Source: Thermoflexales bacterium
Lineage (GTDB): Bacteria; Chloroflexota; Anaerolineae; Fen-1058
DNA length: 5,304 nt
Assembly (NCBI GenBank): GCA_030834835.1
Contig: JAUQXD010000987.1
Span: 1 to 5,304 of the forward strand
Direction: 5' to 3'
Part shown: in pieces, positions 1-5,040 of the stretch
Position numbering within the stretch: position 1 is the stretch's first letter
Layout of the letters: every line of letters begins with the position of its first letter
Position numbers and translations under genes: made by a program
Notes under the pieces: generated by a model
Told to the model about the DNA's origin: nothing
Databases searched by the model: none
Seen by the model: only the letters and a program-made list of their open reading frames with translations

Positions 1-3
1 ATT

Positions 4-993
4 TTGATCCGCCTGAACAAATCGCCGTCACAACCCAATTTACGAACCGCGATCACCCGCAGCAGCATGGTCATGCTGGCGGTTGCGGCACTCCTGGTTG
101 TGGTCGCCGGCACAGTACTGGCCGGCTTCGCTCAGGACAAAATCGATCAATGCTCGAACAACAACACTGTCCTGGGCCAGTGCACATGGATCAATGGCAT
201 CGTTCAGGGGAATAATTCGGTTTACAAAGAAGGCATGTCGAATCCGCAGCGCGCGCTGTGGGTGGGCGTGACCGACGGGCCAACCCACACCATCGAGTTT
301 GACATGCAGTGGAGCAAGGGCGGCATCCACGGTTACGATTTCCTGACTTCGTACGAGCAGGCGCAGGCGACCGCGCAGGCGCTGGGCGTTTTCACCCTCA
401 CGCTGAATGAATGCGCCGACCTGGGAGGGCTAACGGCCGACTGCGAGGCCGCCACCGGCGTCAGCAGTTCGTACATCGACATCGACGTTCCCGACGACCC
501 CTACTTGAGCAAAGACGGACCAACCCAGCCGCGACTGGACGCCTACGAAGCGATGTATGGCAATCGCACGATCCGGCTGCGGGCCGATCAACCGATCACG
601 GCAGCGGTGTTGTCCCTGGTGCATGACATGGCCGATAGCGCCGATACCGGCGACTCGTTCGTTCATTACACGCTGGTCTTTACCTCGTCGGCGCAATCTG
701 TCCTGCTGCAGGCGGCCGGTCATATCGCCCGGTCGCTAGGCCCGACAGGTTGGGGCGCCGGCCTGGGCGCGGCCTCCATCAGCGGCGGACCGTGGCACTT
801 CAAGAACTTCAAGTTCGACGGCACCGGCGGCAGTCAGGATAACCAGATTACGACGGCGATTCCAACCGCGGTGAGGCTAACCGGCCTGAGCGCCTCGGCG
901 GCGGCCAACCACGAAGCGCTGCTATCGGCGGCTCTGGTGCTGGGTTTTGGATTGATTTTTATAATGGGCCAGAAACAATCGAAGCGGCGATAA
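4..993 (+). CDS. Exported, C-terminally membrane-anchored protein of unknown function (5' end uncertain)
   Basis: The frame is open from the first base of the window, so the true start may lie upstream; TTG at 4 is the earliest start inside it. ATG at 67 would leave a hydrophobic segment without its basic lead (R14, R19), so I prefer the earlier start. Numbered from TTG 4 (329 aa): a signal or anchor segment at about 22-41 (MVMLAVAALLVVVAGTVLAG), an extracytoplasmic part with four Cys (50, 60, 137, 147), and a C-terminal hydrophobic stretch at about 305-322 followed by the basic tail QKQSKRR. That layout is typical of a surface protein held by its C-terminus. The motifs HTIEFDMQW, GIHGYDFLTSYE, AGHIA and DGTGGSQDN recall a family of secreted bacterial proteins with a HAxDYLT motif and a GHIA...SGSPYH...DGxGGNQD motif; this is from memory and unchecked. 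No enzyme motif is visible. A strong terminator follows, so it is the last gene of its transcript. Confidence 0.75.
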   Translation: MIRLNKSPSQPNLRTAITRSSMVMLAVAALLVVVAGTVLAGFAQDKIDQCSNNNTVLGQCTWINGIVQGNNSVYKEGMSNPQRALWVGVTDGPTHTIEFDMQWSKGGIHGYDFLTSYEQAQATAQALGVFTLTLNECADLGGLTADCEAATGVSSSYIDIDVPDDPYLSKDGPTQPRLDAYEAMYGNRTIRLRADQPITAAVLSLVHDMADSADTGDSFVHYTLVFTSSAQSVLLQAAGHIARSLGPTGWGAGLGAASISGGPWHFKNFKFDGTGGSQDNQITTAIPTAVRLTGLSASAAANHEALLSAALVLGFGLIFIMGQKQSKRR

Positions 994-1030
994 ATCATCA
1001 GCGTCGATTGACGAACAGCCCTTTTTATTC

Positions 1031-1070
1031 AAACCGCCCGATCGGCTAATGCCGCCCGGGCGGTTTTGTT
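1031..1070 (+). terminator. Rho-independent terminator of the exported-protein gene
   Basis: Perfect 10-bp arms lie at 1031-1040 (AAACCGCCCG) and 1057-1066 (CGGGCGGTTT). Inside the 16-base loop a further 4-bp stem (CGGC 1043-1046 with GCCG 1051-1054) closes a TAAT tetraloop, leaving a 2x2 internal loop. The 3' arm runs into TTTTGTT on the plus strand. It lies 38 bases after the stop codon at 991-993. The minus-strand side is A-rich rather than T-rich, so it works in the plus direction. Confidence 0.88.
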
Positions 1071-1145
1071 ATCTGGCCGACCCATATCACACCGGTGCGC
1101 AGCCACCGCGAACCCGCCAGGCGATCCCCTGGGACTGAGGTCAGG

Positions 1146-1174
1146 TTGCGTCATGGCGCCGATCGACATACCAT
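1146..1174 (+). promoter_or_regulatory. Possible sigma-70-type promoter of the TPR gene
   Basis: TTGCGT (1146-1151) is followed, after 17 bp, by TACCAT (1169-1174). This would give a start near 1181 and a leader of about 30 bases carrying the ribosome binding site. The hexamers match the consensus only partly (3/6 and 4/6), so this is a candidate. The upstream terminator implies that the TPR gene needs its own promoter in 1071-1210. Confidence 0.3.
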
Positions 1175-1210
1175 GATTGCCACACCTTGATCCGAGACTT
1201 GGAGCCAGAC

Positions 1211-1978
1211 ATGGCCGATAAACTAAAGCAAGCGATTCAACTCATCAAATCAGGCGACACGGAGCGCGCACGCCAACTGCTGATCGAGAAGTTGAAGACC
1301 GATCCGAAGAATGATACGGCCTGGGTGTGGCTGGCGACCGTCGTCGAGACGGCGGAGTTGAAACAGGAATGCCTCGAAGAGGCCCTGAAGCATAATCCGC
1401 ACAACGAAGTCGCGCGGCGAGCGTTGACCGCGATGGGACAACCGCCCGAACCGCTTCAAGATCGGACCGGGCCGGTCACGACCGGGCCGGCAGCGTTCGA
1501 CGCCGTCGAGGCGCGCCCGGCCAGAGTTCCCGCGGGACGCCGCAAAGTCATTCGTCTTGCGCTGCCGATCTTTCTGCTGGCGCTGATCGTGATCGCGCTC
1601 ACCTATGTCGTCAACCTCGGCGAGCTGGCGTATCGCAACAACGGGGATGTAATCAACGCGACGATCCTGAATCTCGACAAGGCCACCGATTCCAACAGCC
1701 CCGATGAGGTGTGCACCGCCGCTTATCAATTCATGGCCTACGGCGCGCTTCGCAAAGGGAGCAGCGCTTTTGCCTGCGACGAATGGGCGCAGGTTGAAAA
1801 GTCGCGGATGATCCGGATCGAATATCAGAGAAGCCAGCCGGATGTGAGCCGGTATTATCTTCGTCCAAACAATGGAGACACCCTGATGCGGGTCGGGTTC
1901 GGGCTGGGTGGATTGCTGGTGATCGTCAGCGTCGGGTTGGTGGTGTGGGGATTTTGGCCGAGGAAATCAGCACCGTAA
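1211..1978 (+). CDS. TPR-repeat protein with two transmembrane segments
   Basis: The 255-aa protein starts at ATG 1211, six bases after GGAG (1201-1204); a TTG at 1187 in the same frame has no such site. Residues 2-75 form helical TPR-like repeats: AIQLIKSGDTERARQLL, then a DPKNDTAWVWLA segment and a HNPHNEVARRAL segment, with the alternating small and large residues of the TPR fold. This style of short N-terminal TPR is common in Chloroflexota. A Pro/Gly-rich linker (about 77-110) leads to a first membrane helix at about 115-135. A polar loop at about 136-225 has two Cys (168, 189) that could form a disulfide if it is outside the cell. A second helix lies at about 227-247, ending in the basic tail WPRKSAP. 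With both ends inside, the TPR would be cytoplasmic and could dock a partner. No catalytic motif is seen, so the function is unknown. It stands alone between a terminator and the darT promoter region. Confidence 0.88.
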   Translation: MADKLKQAIQLIKSGDTERARQLLIEKLKTDPKNDTAWVWLATVVETAELKQECLEEALKHNPHNEVARRALTAMGQPPEPLQDRTGPVTTGPAAFDAVEARPARVPAGRRKVIRLALPIFLLALIVIALTYVVNLGELAYRNNGDVINATILNLDKATDSNSPDEVCTAAYQFMAYGALRKGSSAFACDEWAQVEKSRMIRIEYQRSQPDVSRYYLRPNNGDTLMRVGFGLGGLLVIVSVGLVVWGFWPRKSAP

Positions 1979-2014
1979 CACGTTCTGCACAGAGTCATGC
2001 GCTAACTTCAACAT

Positions 2015-2044
2015 TTGGTCTGCGATGGAGAGGTGTGCTATTAT
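2015..2044 (+). promoter_or_regulatory. Putative extended -10 promoter of darT-darG
   Basis: TATTAT at 2039-2044 is preceded by TGC (2036-2038), the extended -10 form TGn. TTGGTC at 2015-2020 lies 18 bp upstream as a weak -35. Transcription would begin near 2051, about 38 bases before the darT ATG. The hexamers are seen directly; activity is inferred. Confidence 0.5.
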
Positions 2045-2088
2045 CTGATTGAACAACCTCACCGACTTCGCCGGCCCTATGATCGCAC

Positions 2089-2595
2089 ATGACAGCCATT
2101 TACCACATCACCCACCTGCGCAATTTACCGAACATCATCAACGATGGCGGTCTGTGGTGCGATCAAGTCGTGATGCAGCGCAAGCTGGCTTATGTGAGCA
2201 TCGCCCACCAGCACATCAAAGATCGGCGCGCTAGAAAAGCAGTGCCCGGTGCGCCCGGCGGCAAGCTGGCCGATTACGTTCCCTTCTATTTTGCGCCACG
2301 CTCGCCCATGTTGTATGCCATCAATATGGGTAATGTCCAGGATTACGCAGACGGCCAGCGCCCCATCGTGCATCTGGTCTCGTCGGCTGAAGCAGTACAG
2401 GTTGCAGGCCTACCATTCACCTTTACCGATGGACATGCTGAGATGGACATCAGCCGCTTTTTTACCGACTTGCATGACTTGGATAAAGTGGATTGGGAGA
2501 TGATGCAGGCGAAGTATTGGAATGACACCCTGCAGGACGGCGATCGCAAACGTCGGCGGCAGGCTGAATTCTTGGTGCATCAATTTTCCCGTTGA
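2089..2595 (+). CDS. darT: DarT-type DNA ADP-ribosyltransferase toxin, C-terminally truncated by a frameshift
   Basis: DarT (formerly DUF4433) uses NAD+ to attach ADP-ribose to thymidine in single-stranded DNA, blocking replication; it is a toxin and phage-defence effector. The 168-aa open frame opens with MTAIYHITHLRNLPNII, has the ADYVPFYFAPRSPMLYAI block (residues 61-78) and ends with RKRRRQAEFLV (153-163). Glu160 in QAEFLV falls at the position of the catalytic Glu160 reported for Thermus DarT. DarT proteins usually run to a little over 200 residues and end near a WYY motif; this frame stops early at TGA 2593-2595, and the missing tail is readable in the -1 frame to 2711. One extra T in the TTTT run at 2584-2587 would restore a 207-aa protein. 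No Shine-Dalgarno sequence is visible before ATG 2089, and a TGA at 2080-2082 rules out an earlier in-frame start. The truncated protein is probably inactive or weak because the C-terminal fold element is missing, but this is inferred. Confidence 0.9.
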   Translation: MTAIYHITHLRNLPNIINDGGLWCDQVVMQRKLAYVSIAHQHIKDRRARKAVPGAPGGKLADYVPFYFAPRSPMLYAINMGNVQDYADGQRPIVHLVSSAEAVQVAGLPFTFTDGHAEMDISRFFTDLHDLDKVDWEMMQAKYWNDTLQDGDRKRRRQAEFLVHQFSR

Positions 2596-2711
2596 GGTTC
2601 ATCGAGCGGATCGGCGTTATCAATCACATGCTGCGCATGCAGGTGACGGCATTATTCCCTGACCCTGCGTCAAGACCGCCTATCACCATCGAACCCGCGT
2701 GGTATTATTAG
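2586..2711 (+). pseudogene. darT: Out-of-frame C-terminal remnant of darT
   Basis: Read in the -1 frame relative to the open darT frame, codons from TTC 2586 give FPLRFIERIGVINHMLRMQV (the first of these residues being F167) and continue to TIEPAWYY, followed by TAG at 2709-2711. The IGVIN motif and the final WYY are typical of DarT C-termini. Joined to residues 1-166 of the upstream frame this gives a 207-aa protein of normal family length. Its stop would lie 14 bases before the darG ATG, a normal operon spacing. The junction sits on TTTTCCC, a short homopolymer pair where one missing T explains the break. No start codon with a ribosome binding site precedes this fragment, so it is not an independent gene. 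Confidence 0.85.
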
Positions 2712-2715
2712 CATT

Positions 2716-2719
2716 GGAG
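2716..2719 (+). promoter_or_regulatory. Ribosome binding site fixing the darG start
   Basis: GGAG lies six bases before ATG 2726 and five bases after the restored darT stop (TAG 2709-2711). This supports ATG 2726 over GTG 2699. The darT start has no comparable site, so the antitoxin appears better translated than the toxin. Confidence 0.65.
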
Positions 2720-2725
2720 TCAGCC

Positions 2726-3757
2726 ATGGTCGAGTTCAAAAGCGGTAATTTATTACAAGCCGACGTGGAAGCGCTCGTCAACACCGTGAACACGGTCGGA
2801 GTGATGGGCAAAGGCATTGCATTACAATTCAAACAAGCGTTTCCTGAAAACTTTGTTGCCTACGAACGCGCCGCTAAGAAAGGCGAGATTGTGCCCGGCC
2901 AGCTGTTCGTGTATGAAACCGGGCAGTTTGCCAACCCACGCTATATTATCAATTTCCCAACCAAACGCCATTGGCGTAGCAAGGCTCGGCTGGATGACAT
3001 CGAATCGGGCTTGCGCGATCTGGTGCGCATCATCCGCGAGAAAAACATCCAATCCATTGCCCTCCCGCCGTTGGGGTGTGGTTTTGGCGGGCTGGATTGG
3101 AGTGAAGTCCGCCCGTTGATTTTAGCTGCGCTGGACAATCTGCCGAATATTCGCGCCTGGATTTATCCGCCAGCGGGAACACCAGCCACAGAAAAAATGC
3201 CGGTCGCCACCAGCCGTCCCAAGCTCACCCTGGGGCGGGCAGCATTGATCGAGCTCATCGACCAATATGCTTTGCCCGGTTACCGTGTCACGCAGCTGGA
3301 AATCCAAAAACTGATGTACTTCCTGCAAATGGCCGGTGAACCCTTGCGGCTGAACTACGTCAAACAACAATACGGGCCGTATGCCGAGAATCTGCATTTC
3401 GTTCTACAGCATCTGGAGGGCCACTATCTGCGTGGTTATGGCGCGCGCAGCGGCGGCTCAAATCTCTATCTGTTGCCTGACGCTCACGCCGAAGCCGAAG
3501 CCTTTTTGCGTGACTCCCCCGAAACGCAGCAGCGCCTCGCGCGCGTGGCAAAATTGATCCAGGGCTTTGAGACACCCTATGGCATGGAACTGCTGGCTAC
3601 CGTTCACTGGCTGGCCCAGGAAGACCCCCATGTCAAGCAGGACTACGAGGCTGCGGTGCGCGGTTTTGAGGCTTGGAATCAGCGCAAGCGCGAACACTTC
3701 CACCCGGAACATATTCAAACAGCGTGGGATAGACTGCAACAGCAAAACTGGTTATAA
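2726..3757 (+). CDS. darG: DarG-type macrodomain antitoxin (DNA ADP-ribosyl glycohydrolase)
   Basis: DarG removes the ADP-ribose that DarT places on thymidine, and its C-terminal half binds and blocks DarT. ATG 2726 follows GGAG (2716-2719) by six bases; GTG 2699 in the same frame lies inside the darT tail and is less likely. The 343-aa protein has a macrodomain at about 1-150: FKSGNLLQADVEALVNTVNT (residues 4-23), VGVMGKGIALQFK for the ADP-ribose loop, NFPTKRHW with Lys80 at the position of the catalytic Lys80 reported for Thermus DarG, and LPPLGCGFGGLDW (113-125). A linker at about 150-167 leads to the C-terminal domain (about 168-343) with LEIQKLMYFLQMAGEPLRL, QYGPYAENL, HYLRGYG and FETPYGMELLATVHWLA, as in the DarG toxin-binding domain. 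The reading frame is complete and no key residue is missing. It is co-oriented with darT and probably cotranscribed. Its last six bases overlap the end of the restored, facing PPOX frame. Confidence 0.95.
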   Translation: MVEFKSGNLLQADVEALVNTVNTVGVMGKGIALQFKQAFPENFVAYERAAKKGEIVPGQLFVYETGQFANPRYIINFPTKRHWRSKARLDDIESGLRDLVRIIREKNIQSIALPPLGCGFGGLDWSEVRPLILAALDNLPNIRAWIYPPAGTPATEKMPVATSRPKLTLGRAALIELIDQYALPGYRVTQLEIQKLMYFLQMAGEPLRLNYVKQQYGPYAENLHFVLQHLEGHYLRGYGARSGGSNLYLLPDAHAEAEAFLRDSPETQQRLARVAKLIQGFETPYGMELLATVHWLAQEDPHVKQDYEAAVRGFEAWNQRKREHFHPEHIQTAWDRLQQQNWL

Positions 3758-3904
3758 CCTCGGCCATTCGTTGCTCTGCTCGGCCTTCTCGGCCCAGTTG
3801 CGTTTGCCGCTCCAACTGTCGATTGCAATCGCGTACACGCTGGTGCGCTTCAATTCTTGATCGGTGATCGGCCTGAACTCCTGCCCCGGCGTCATGTCCG
3901 GGAA
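3752..3904 (-). pseudogene. C-terminal remnant of the PPOX gene beyond the in-frame TAG
   Basis: In the same frame, directly after TAG 3905-3907, 50 codons are open: FPDMTPGQEF, then RPITDQELKRTSVYAIAI and DSWSGKRNWAEKAEQ, ending with NEWPRL and TAA (3752-3754). FPDMTPG...YAI.I..WSGKRNW is the ordinary C-terminus of this PPOX group, so the TAG replaces a sense codon; TAC (Tyr, giving KKYFPDM) is the simplest guess, one base away. There is no in-frame start with a ribosome binding site for separate translation. The last six bases overlap the end of darG (3757), so the two genes end head-on. Confidence 0.85.
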
Positions 3905-4309
3905 CTACTTCTTCAGCAGACCATACAGCGCGTGACGCTGCTCGTCGGCGTCATCCACCACCCGGATCGATCCAAAGGCAATGACGCTCTCGTACTGGAT
4001 CGAAAATTCCAACGCCACATTCGACGGCAAAAAACGGCCAAACTCGCTGGCCTCGAAGCACACTCGTTCGTGCCGCTCGGCGTTGGCGCGCACCCGCCCC
4101 ACAATGTTGGAATGAAAATAGATCGTGTGCCGGTCGGCGTCGTACCAGAAGTTCGTCGGCGTGATAAAGGGCTGCTCGTCCCAATGTGTGGCGACGTGGC
4201 CAATCAGAGCGCGCTGTAAAAACGCCCGTGTCCACTCATCGCTCATCGCGTTGTCTTTCCGGCGCTGTTGATTGGCCGGGGTGACATCGAGACTGTAGTT
4301 TTTGGGCAT
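3905..4309 (-). CDS. Pyridoxamine 5'-phosphate oxidase-type flavin-binding protein, cut by an in-frame TAG
   Basis: This belongs to the FMN-binding split-barrel (PPOX/NimA-like) group, cytoplasmic flavoproteins of mostly unknown substrate. The frame reads from ATG 4309, preceded by GAGG with a five-base spacer on the minus strand; ATG 4246 and GTG 4378 are in the same frame. I prefer 4309 because TPANQQRR (residues 10-17) resembles the usual lead-in of the family. Barrel motifs seen are ALIGHVAT (34-41), QPFITPTNFWY (46-56), TIYFHSNIVGRVRAN (62-76) and RVCFEAS (82-88), then QYESVIAFGSIRVVDD (105-120). The frame stops after GLLKK at TAG 3905-3907 (134 aa), although the family-typical C-terminus continues in the same frame to TAA 3752-3754, giving 185 codons. 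It faces darG tail to tail. Its leader carries a large inverted repeat. The exact reaction cannot be told from sequence. Confidence 0.85.
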   Translation of the reverse strand: MPKNYSLDVTPANQQRRKDNAMSDEWTRAFLQRALIGHVATHWDEQPFITPTNFWYDADRHTIYFHSNIVGRVRANAERHERVCFEASEFGRFLPSNVALEFSIQYESVIAFGSIRVVDDADEQRHALYGLLKK

Positions 4310-4325
4310 GATCGCCTCGCTGAAA

Positions 4326-4388
4326 GACCTGTCAGGTGGCGCAAGCGAACTCTTGTTTGCAGGCATCCGGAGCGCCACCTGACAGGTC
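4326..4388. repeat. 17-bp perfect inverted repeat with 29-base loop in the PPOX leader
   Basis: The arms are GACCTGTCAGGTGGCGC at 4326-4342 and its exact reverse complement at 4372-4388, separated by 29 bases. Each arm holds an 11-base palindrome with a free centre, ACCTG-N-CAGGT (4327-4337 and 4377-4387). In minus-strand RNA the hairpin would end 16 bases before the PPOX ATG, just upstream of its ribosome binding site. The run after either arm is not a clean T-tract, so a simple terminator is unlikely. It could be a leader hairpin, a double operator, or an interspersed palindromic element. Confidence 0.9.
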
Positions 4389-4399
4389 GATTTATCTTC

Positions 4400-4405
4400 A
4401 TTATA
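4400..4405 (-). promoter_or_regulatory. Probable -10 element of the PPOX gene
   Basis: On the minus strand this reads TATAAT, a full consensus -10. No good -35 is found at 15-18 bp spacing (for example GGAAGA at 17 bp). Transcription would start near 4393 and put the whole inverted repeat 4326-4388 in a leader of about 84 bases. Confidence 0.45.
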
Positions 4406-4487
4406 CTCGCCGCCCCTTCAATTCTTCCTCGCCCGCCGATTCGTGACACCCGTCACCGAACAATCGGCCGCGCAGCCACGCAGCCAT

Positions 4488-4516
4488 TTGCCTTTATTCC
4501 GTATTTTCAATAGAAT
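4488..4516 (+). promoter_or_regulatory. Promoter of the Lrp/AsnC-homoserine dehydrogenase operon
   Basis: TTGCCT (4488-4493) and TAGAAT (4511-4516) are separated by 17 bp, with 4/6 and 5/6 matches to the sigma-70 consensus. The start would fall near 4522-4524, inside the inverted repeat 4518-4536. It diverges from the PPOX promoter about 110 bp away. Confidence 0.6.
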
Positions 4517-4517
4517 G

Positions 4518-4536
4518 CCTGTCACTTGTTGACAGG
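4518..4536 (+). promoter_or_regulatory. Inverted repeat over the lrp-like start site and Shine-Dalgarno sequence (operator candidate)
   Basis: CCTGTCA (4518-4524) and TGACAGG (4530-4536) are perfect 7-bp arms around a five-base spacer. The repeat begins one base after the -10, covers the likely transcription start, and its right arm includes the first three bases of AGGAGG (4534-4539), nine bases before ATG 4549. A protein bound here would block transcription. Lrp/AsnC regulators often regulate their own gene, so self-control is a reasonable inference. The heptamer recurs in both arms of the repeat at 4326-4388. Confidence 0.55.
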
Positions 4537-4548
4537 AGGCGACCGCTT

Positions 4549-5031
4549 ATGATAAAAGATTCTCAGGCGCCGGCGCTAAACGAGCTGGATCGCGCCATCT
4601 TGACCGAACTGCAAACGGACGGCCGCATCAGCAACGTGCAGCTGGCCCGCCGCGTGCACCTGTCGCCGCCGGCCACGCACGCGCGGCATAAGCGCCTGGA
4701 GCGGGAGGGTTTCATTCGCCAGTACGGGGCCACACTCGATCGGGAGAAGGCCGGCTACGATCTGCTGTGCTTCATTCACGTCAGCCTGCACCTGCATCAA
4801 CTCGACCAGGTTGAGAAGTTCCGCAACGCCATTCGCAAAATTCCCGAAGTGCTGGAATGCCACCAGATCACGGGCGAATACGATTATCTGTTGAAAGTGG
4901 TGCTGCGCAATCGCAAAGACCTGGAACGCTTCGTGGTCGATCGGTTGACGCCGCTGCTGGGCGTGGGCCGCATCCACACCAGCCTGGTCTTGAGCGAAGT
5001 GAAATCGACGACGGCGCTGCCGTTGAAGTAG
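4549..5031 (+). CDS. Lrp/AsnC-family transcriptional regulator
   Basis: Regulators of this family bind DNA as dimers or octamers and respond to amino acids. The 160-aa length is usual. The start ATG 4549 follows AGGAGG (4534-4539) by nine bases. Residues 11-20 (NELDRAILTE) begin the N-terminal winged helix-turn-helix; residues 26-55 (RISNVQLARRVHLSPPATHA and onward to EREGF) form the HTH with the family signature, and IRQYGATLD (56-64) is the usual link to the effector domain. The RAM domain covers about 70-155, with ITGEYDYLLKVV (107-118), where family ligands contact the GxYD turn. It ends in TAG, nine bases before the homoserine dehydrogenase ATG, so the two are almost certainly cotranscribed. 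The neighbour suggests control of aspartate-family amino-acid synthesis; the effector itself cannot be read from sequence. Confidence 0.95.
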   Translation: MIKDSQAPALNELDRAILTELQTDGRISNVQLARRVHLSPPATHARHKRLEREGFIRQYGATLDREKAGYDLLCFIHVSLHLHQLDQVEKFRNAIRKIPEVLECHQITGEYDYLLKVVLRNRKDLERFVVDRLTPLLGVGRIHTSLVLSEVKSTTALPLK

Positions 5032-5040
5032 GGGGAGACG

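Noticed and set aside
1465..1490. Two copies of GACCGGGCCGG (1465-1475, 1480-1490)
   Set aside because: They fall in the Pro/Gly-rich linker of the TPR protein (RTGPVTTGP) and are explained by a small coding duplication in GC-rich sequence.
1250..1729. 159-aa minus-strand reading frame
   Set aside because: Lies opposite the TPR gene, whose frame has clear TPR and membrane features; the minus frame is low-complexity Arg/Gly/Asp-rich shadow.
2581..2595. Programmed -1 frameshifting in darT at TTTTCCC
   Set aside because: In the zero frame the codons are CAA TTT TCC CGT; this does not form an X-XXY-YYZ slippery heptamer, and a slip of Phe-tRNA onto ATT would mismatch. A lost base is simpler.
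3758..3780. Terminator between darG and the PPOX gene
   Set aside because: No stem followed by a T-run is visible, and this stretch is the coding tail of the restored PPOX frame.
3905..3907. TAG read as an amino acid (recoded stop) in the PPOX gene
   Set aside because: TAG also ends the Lrp/AsnC gene (5029-5031) and the restored darT (2709-2711), so general recoding is not supported, and no special downstream element was recognised.
3857..4219. 120-aa plus-strand reading frame opposite the PPOX gene
   Set aside because: Antisense shadow of a recognisable coding region; its sequence shows no domain and no ribosome binding site.
4310..4378. Longer PPOX protein starting at GTG 4378
   Set aside because: The extra residues would be encoded across the loop and one arm of the inverted repeat and do not resemble the family; ATG 4309 has GAGG at five bases.
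4443..4456. GTGAC-N4-GTCAC inverted repeat upstream of the lrp-like promoter
   Set aside because: Only 5-bp arms, easily due to chance, and does not share the full CCTGTCA word of the other repeats.
4576..4977. 133-aa minus-strand reading frame
   Set aside because: Antisense to the well-recognised Lrp/AsnC gene; Gln/Ala/Val-rich shadow translation.
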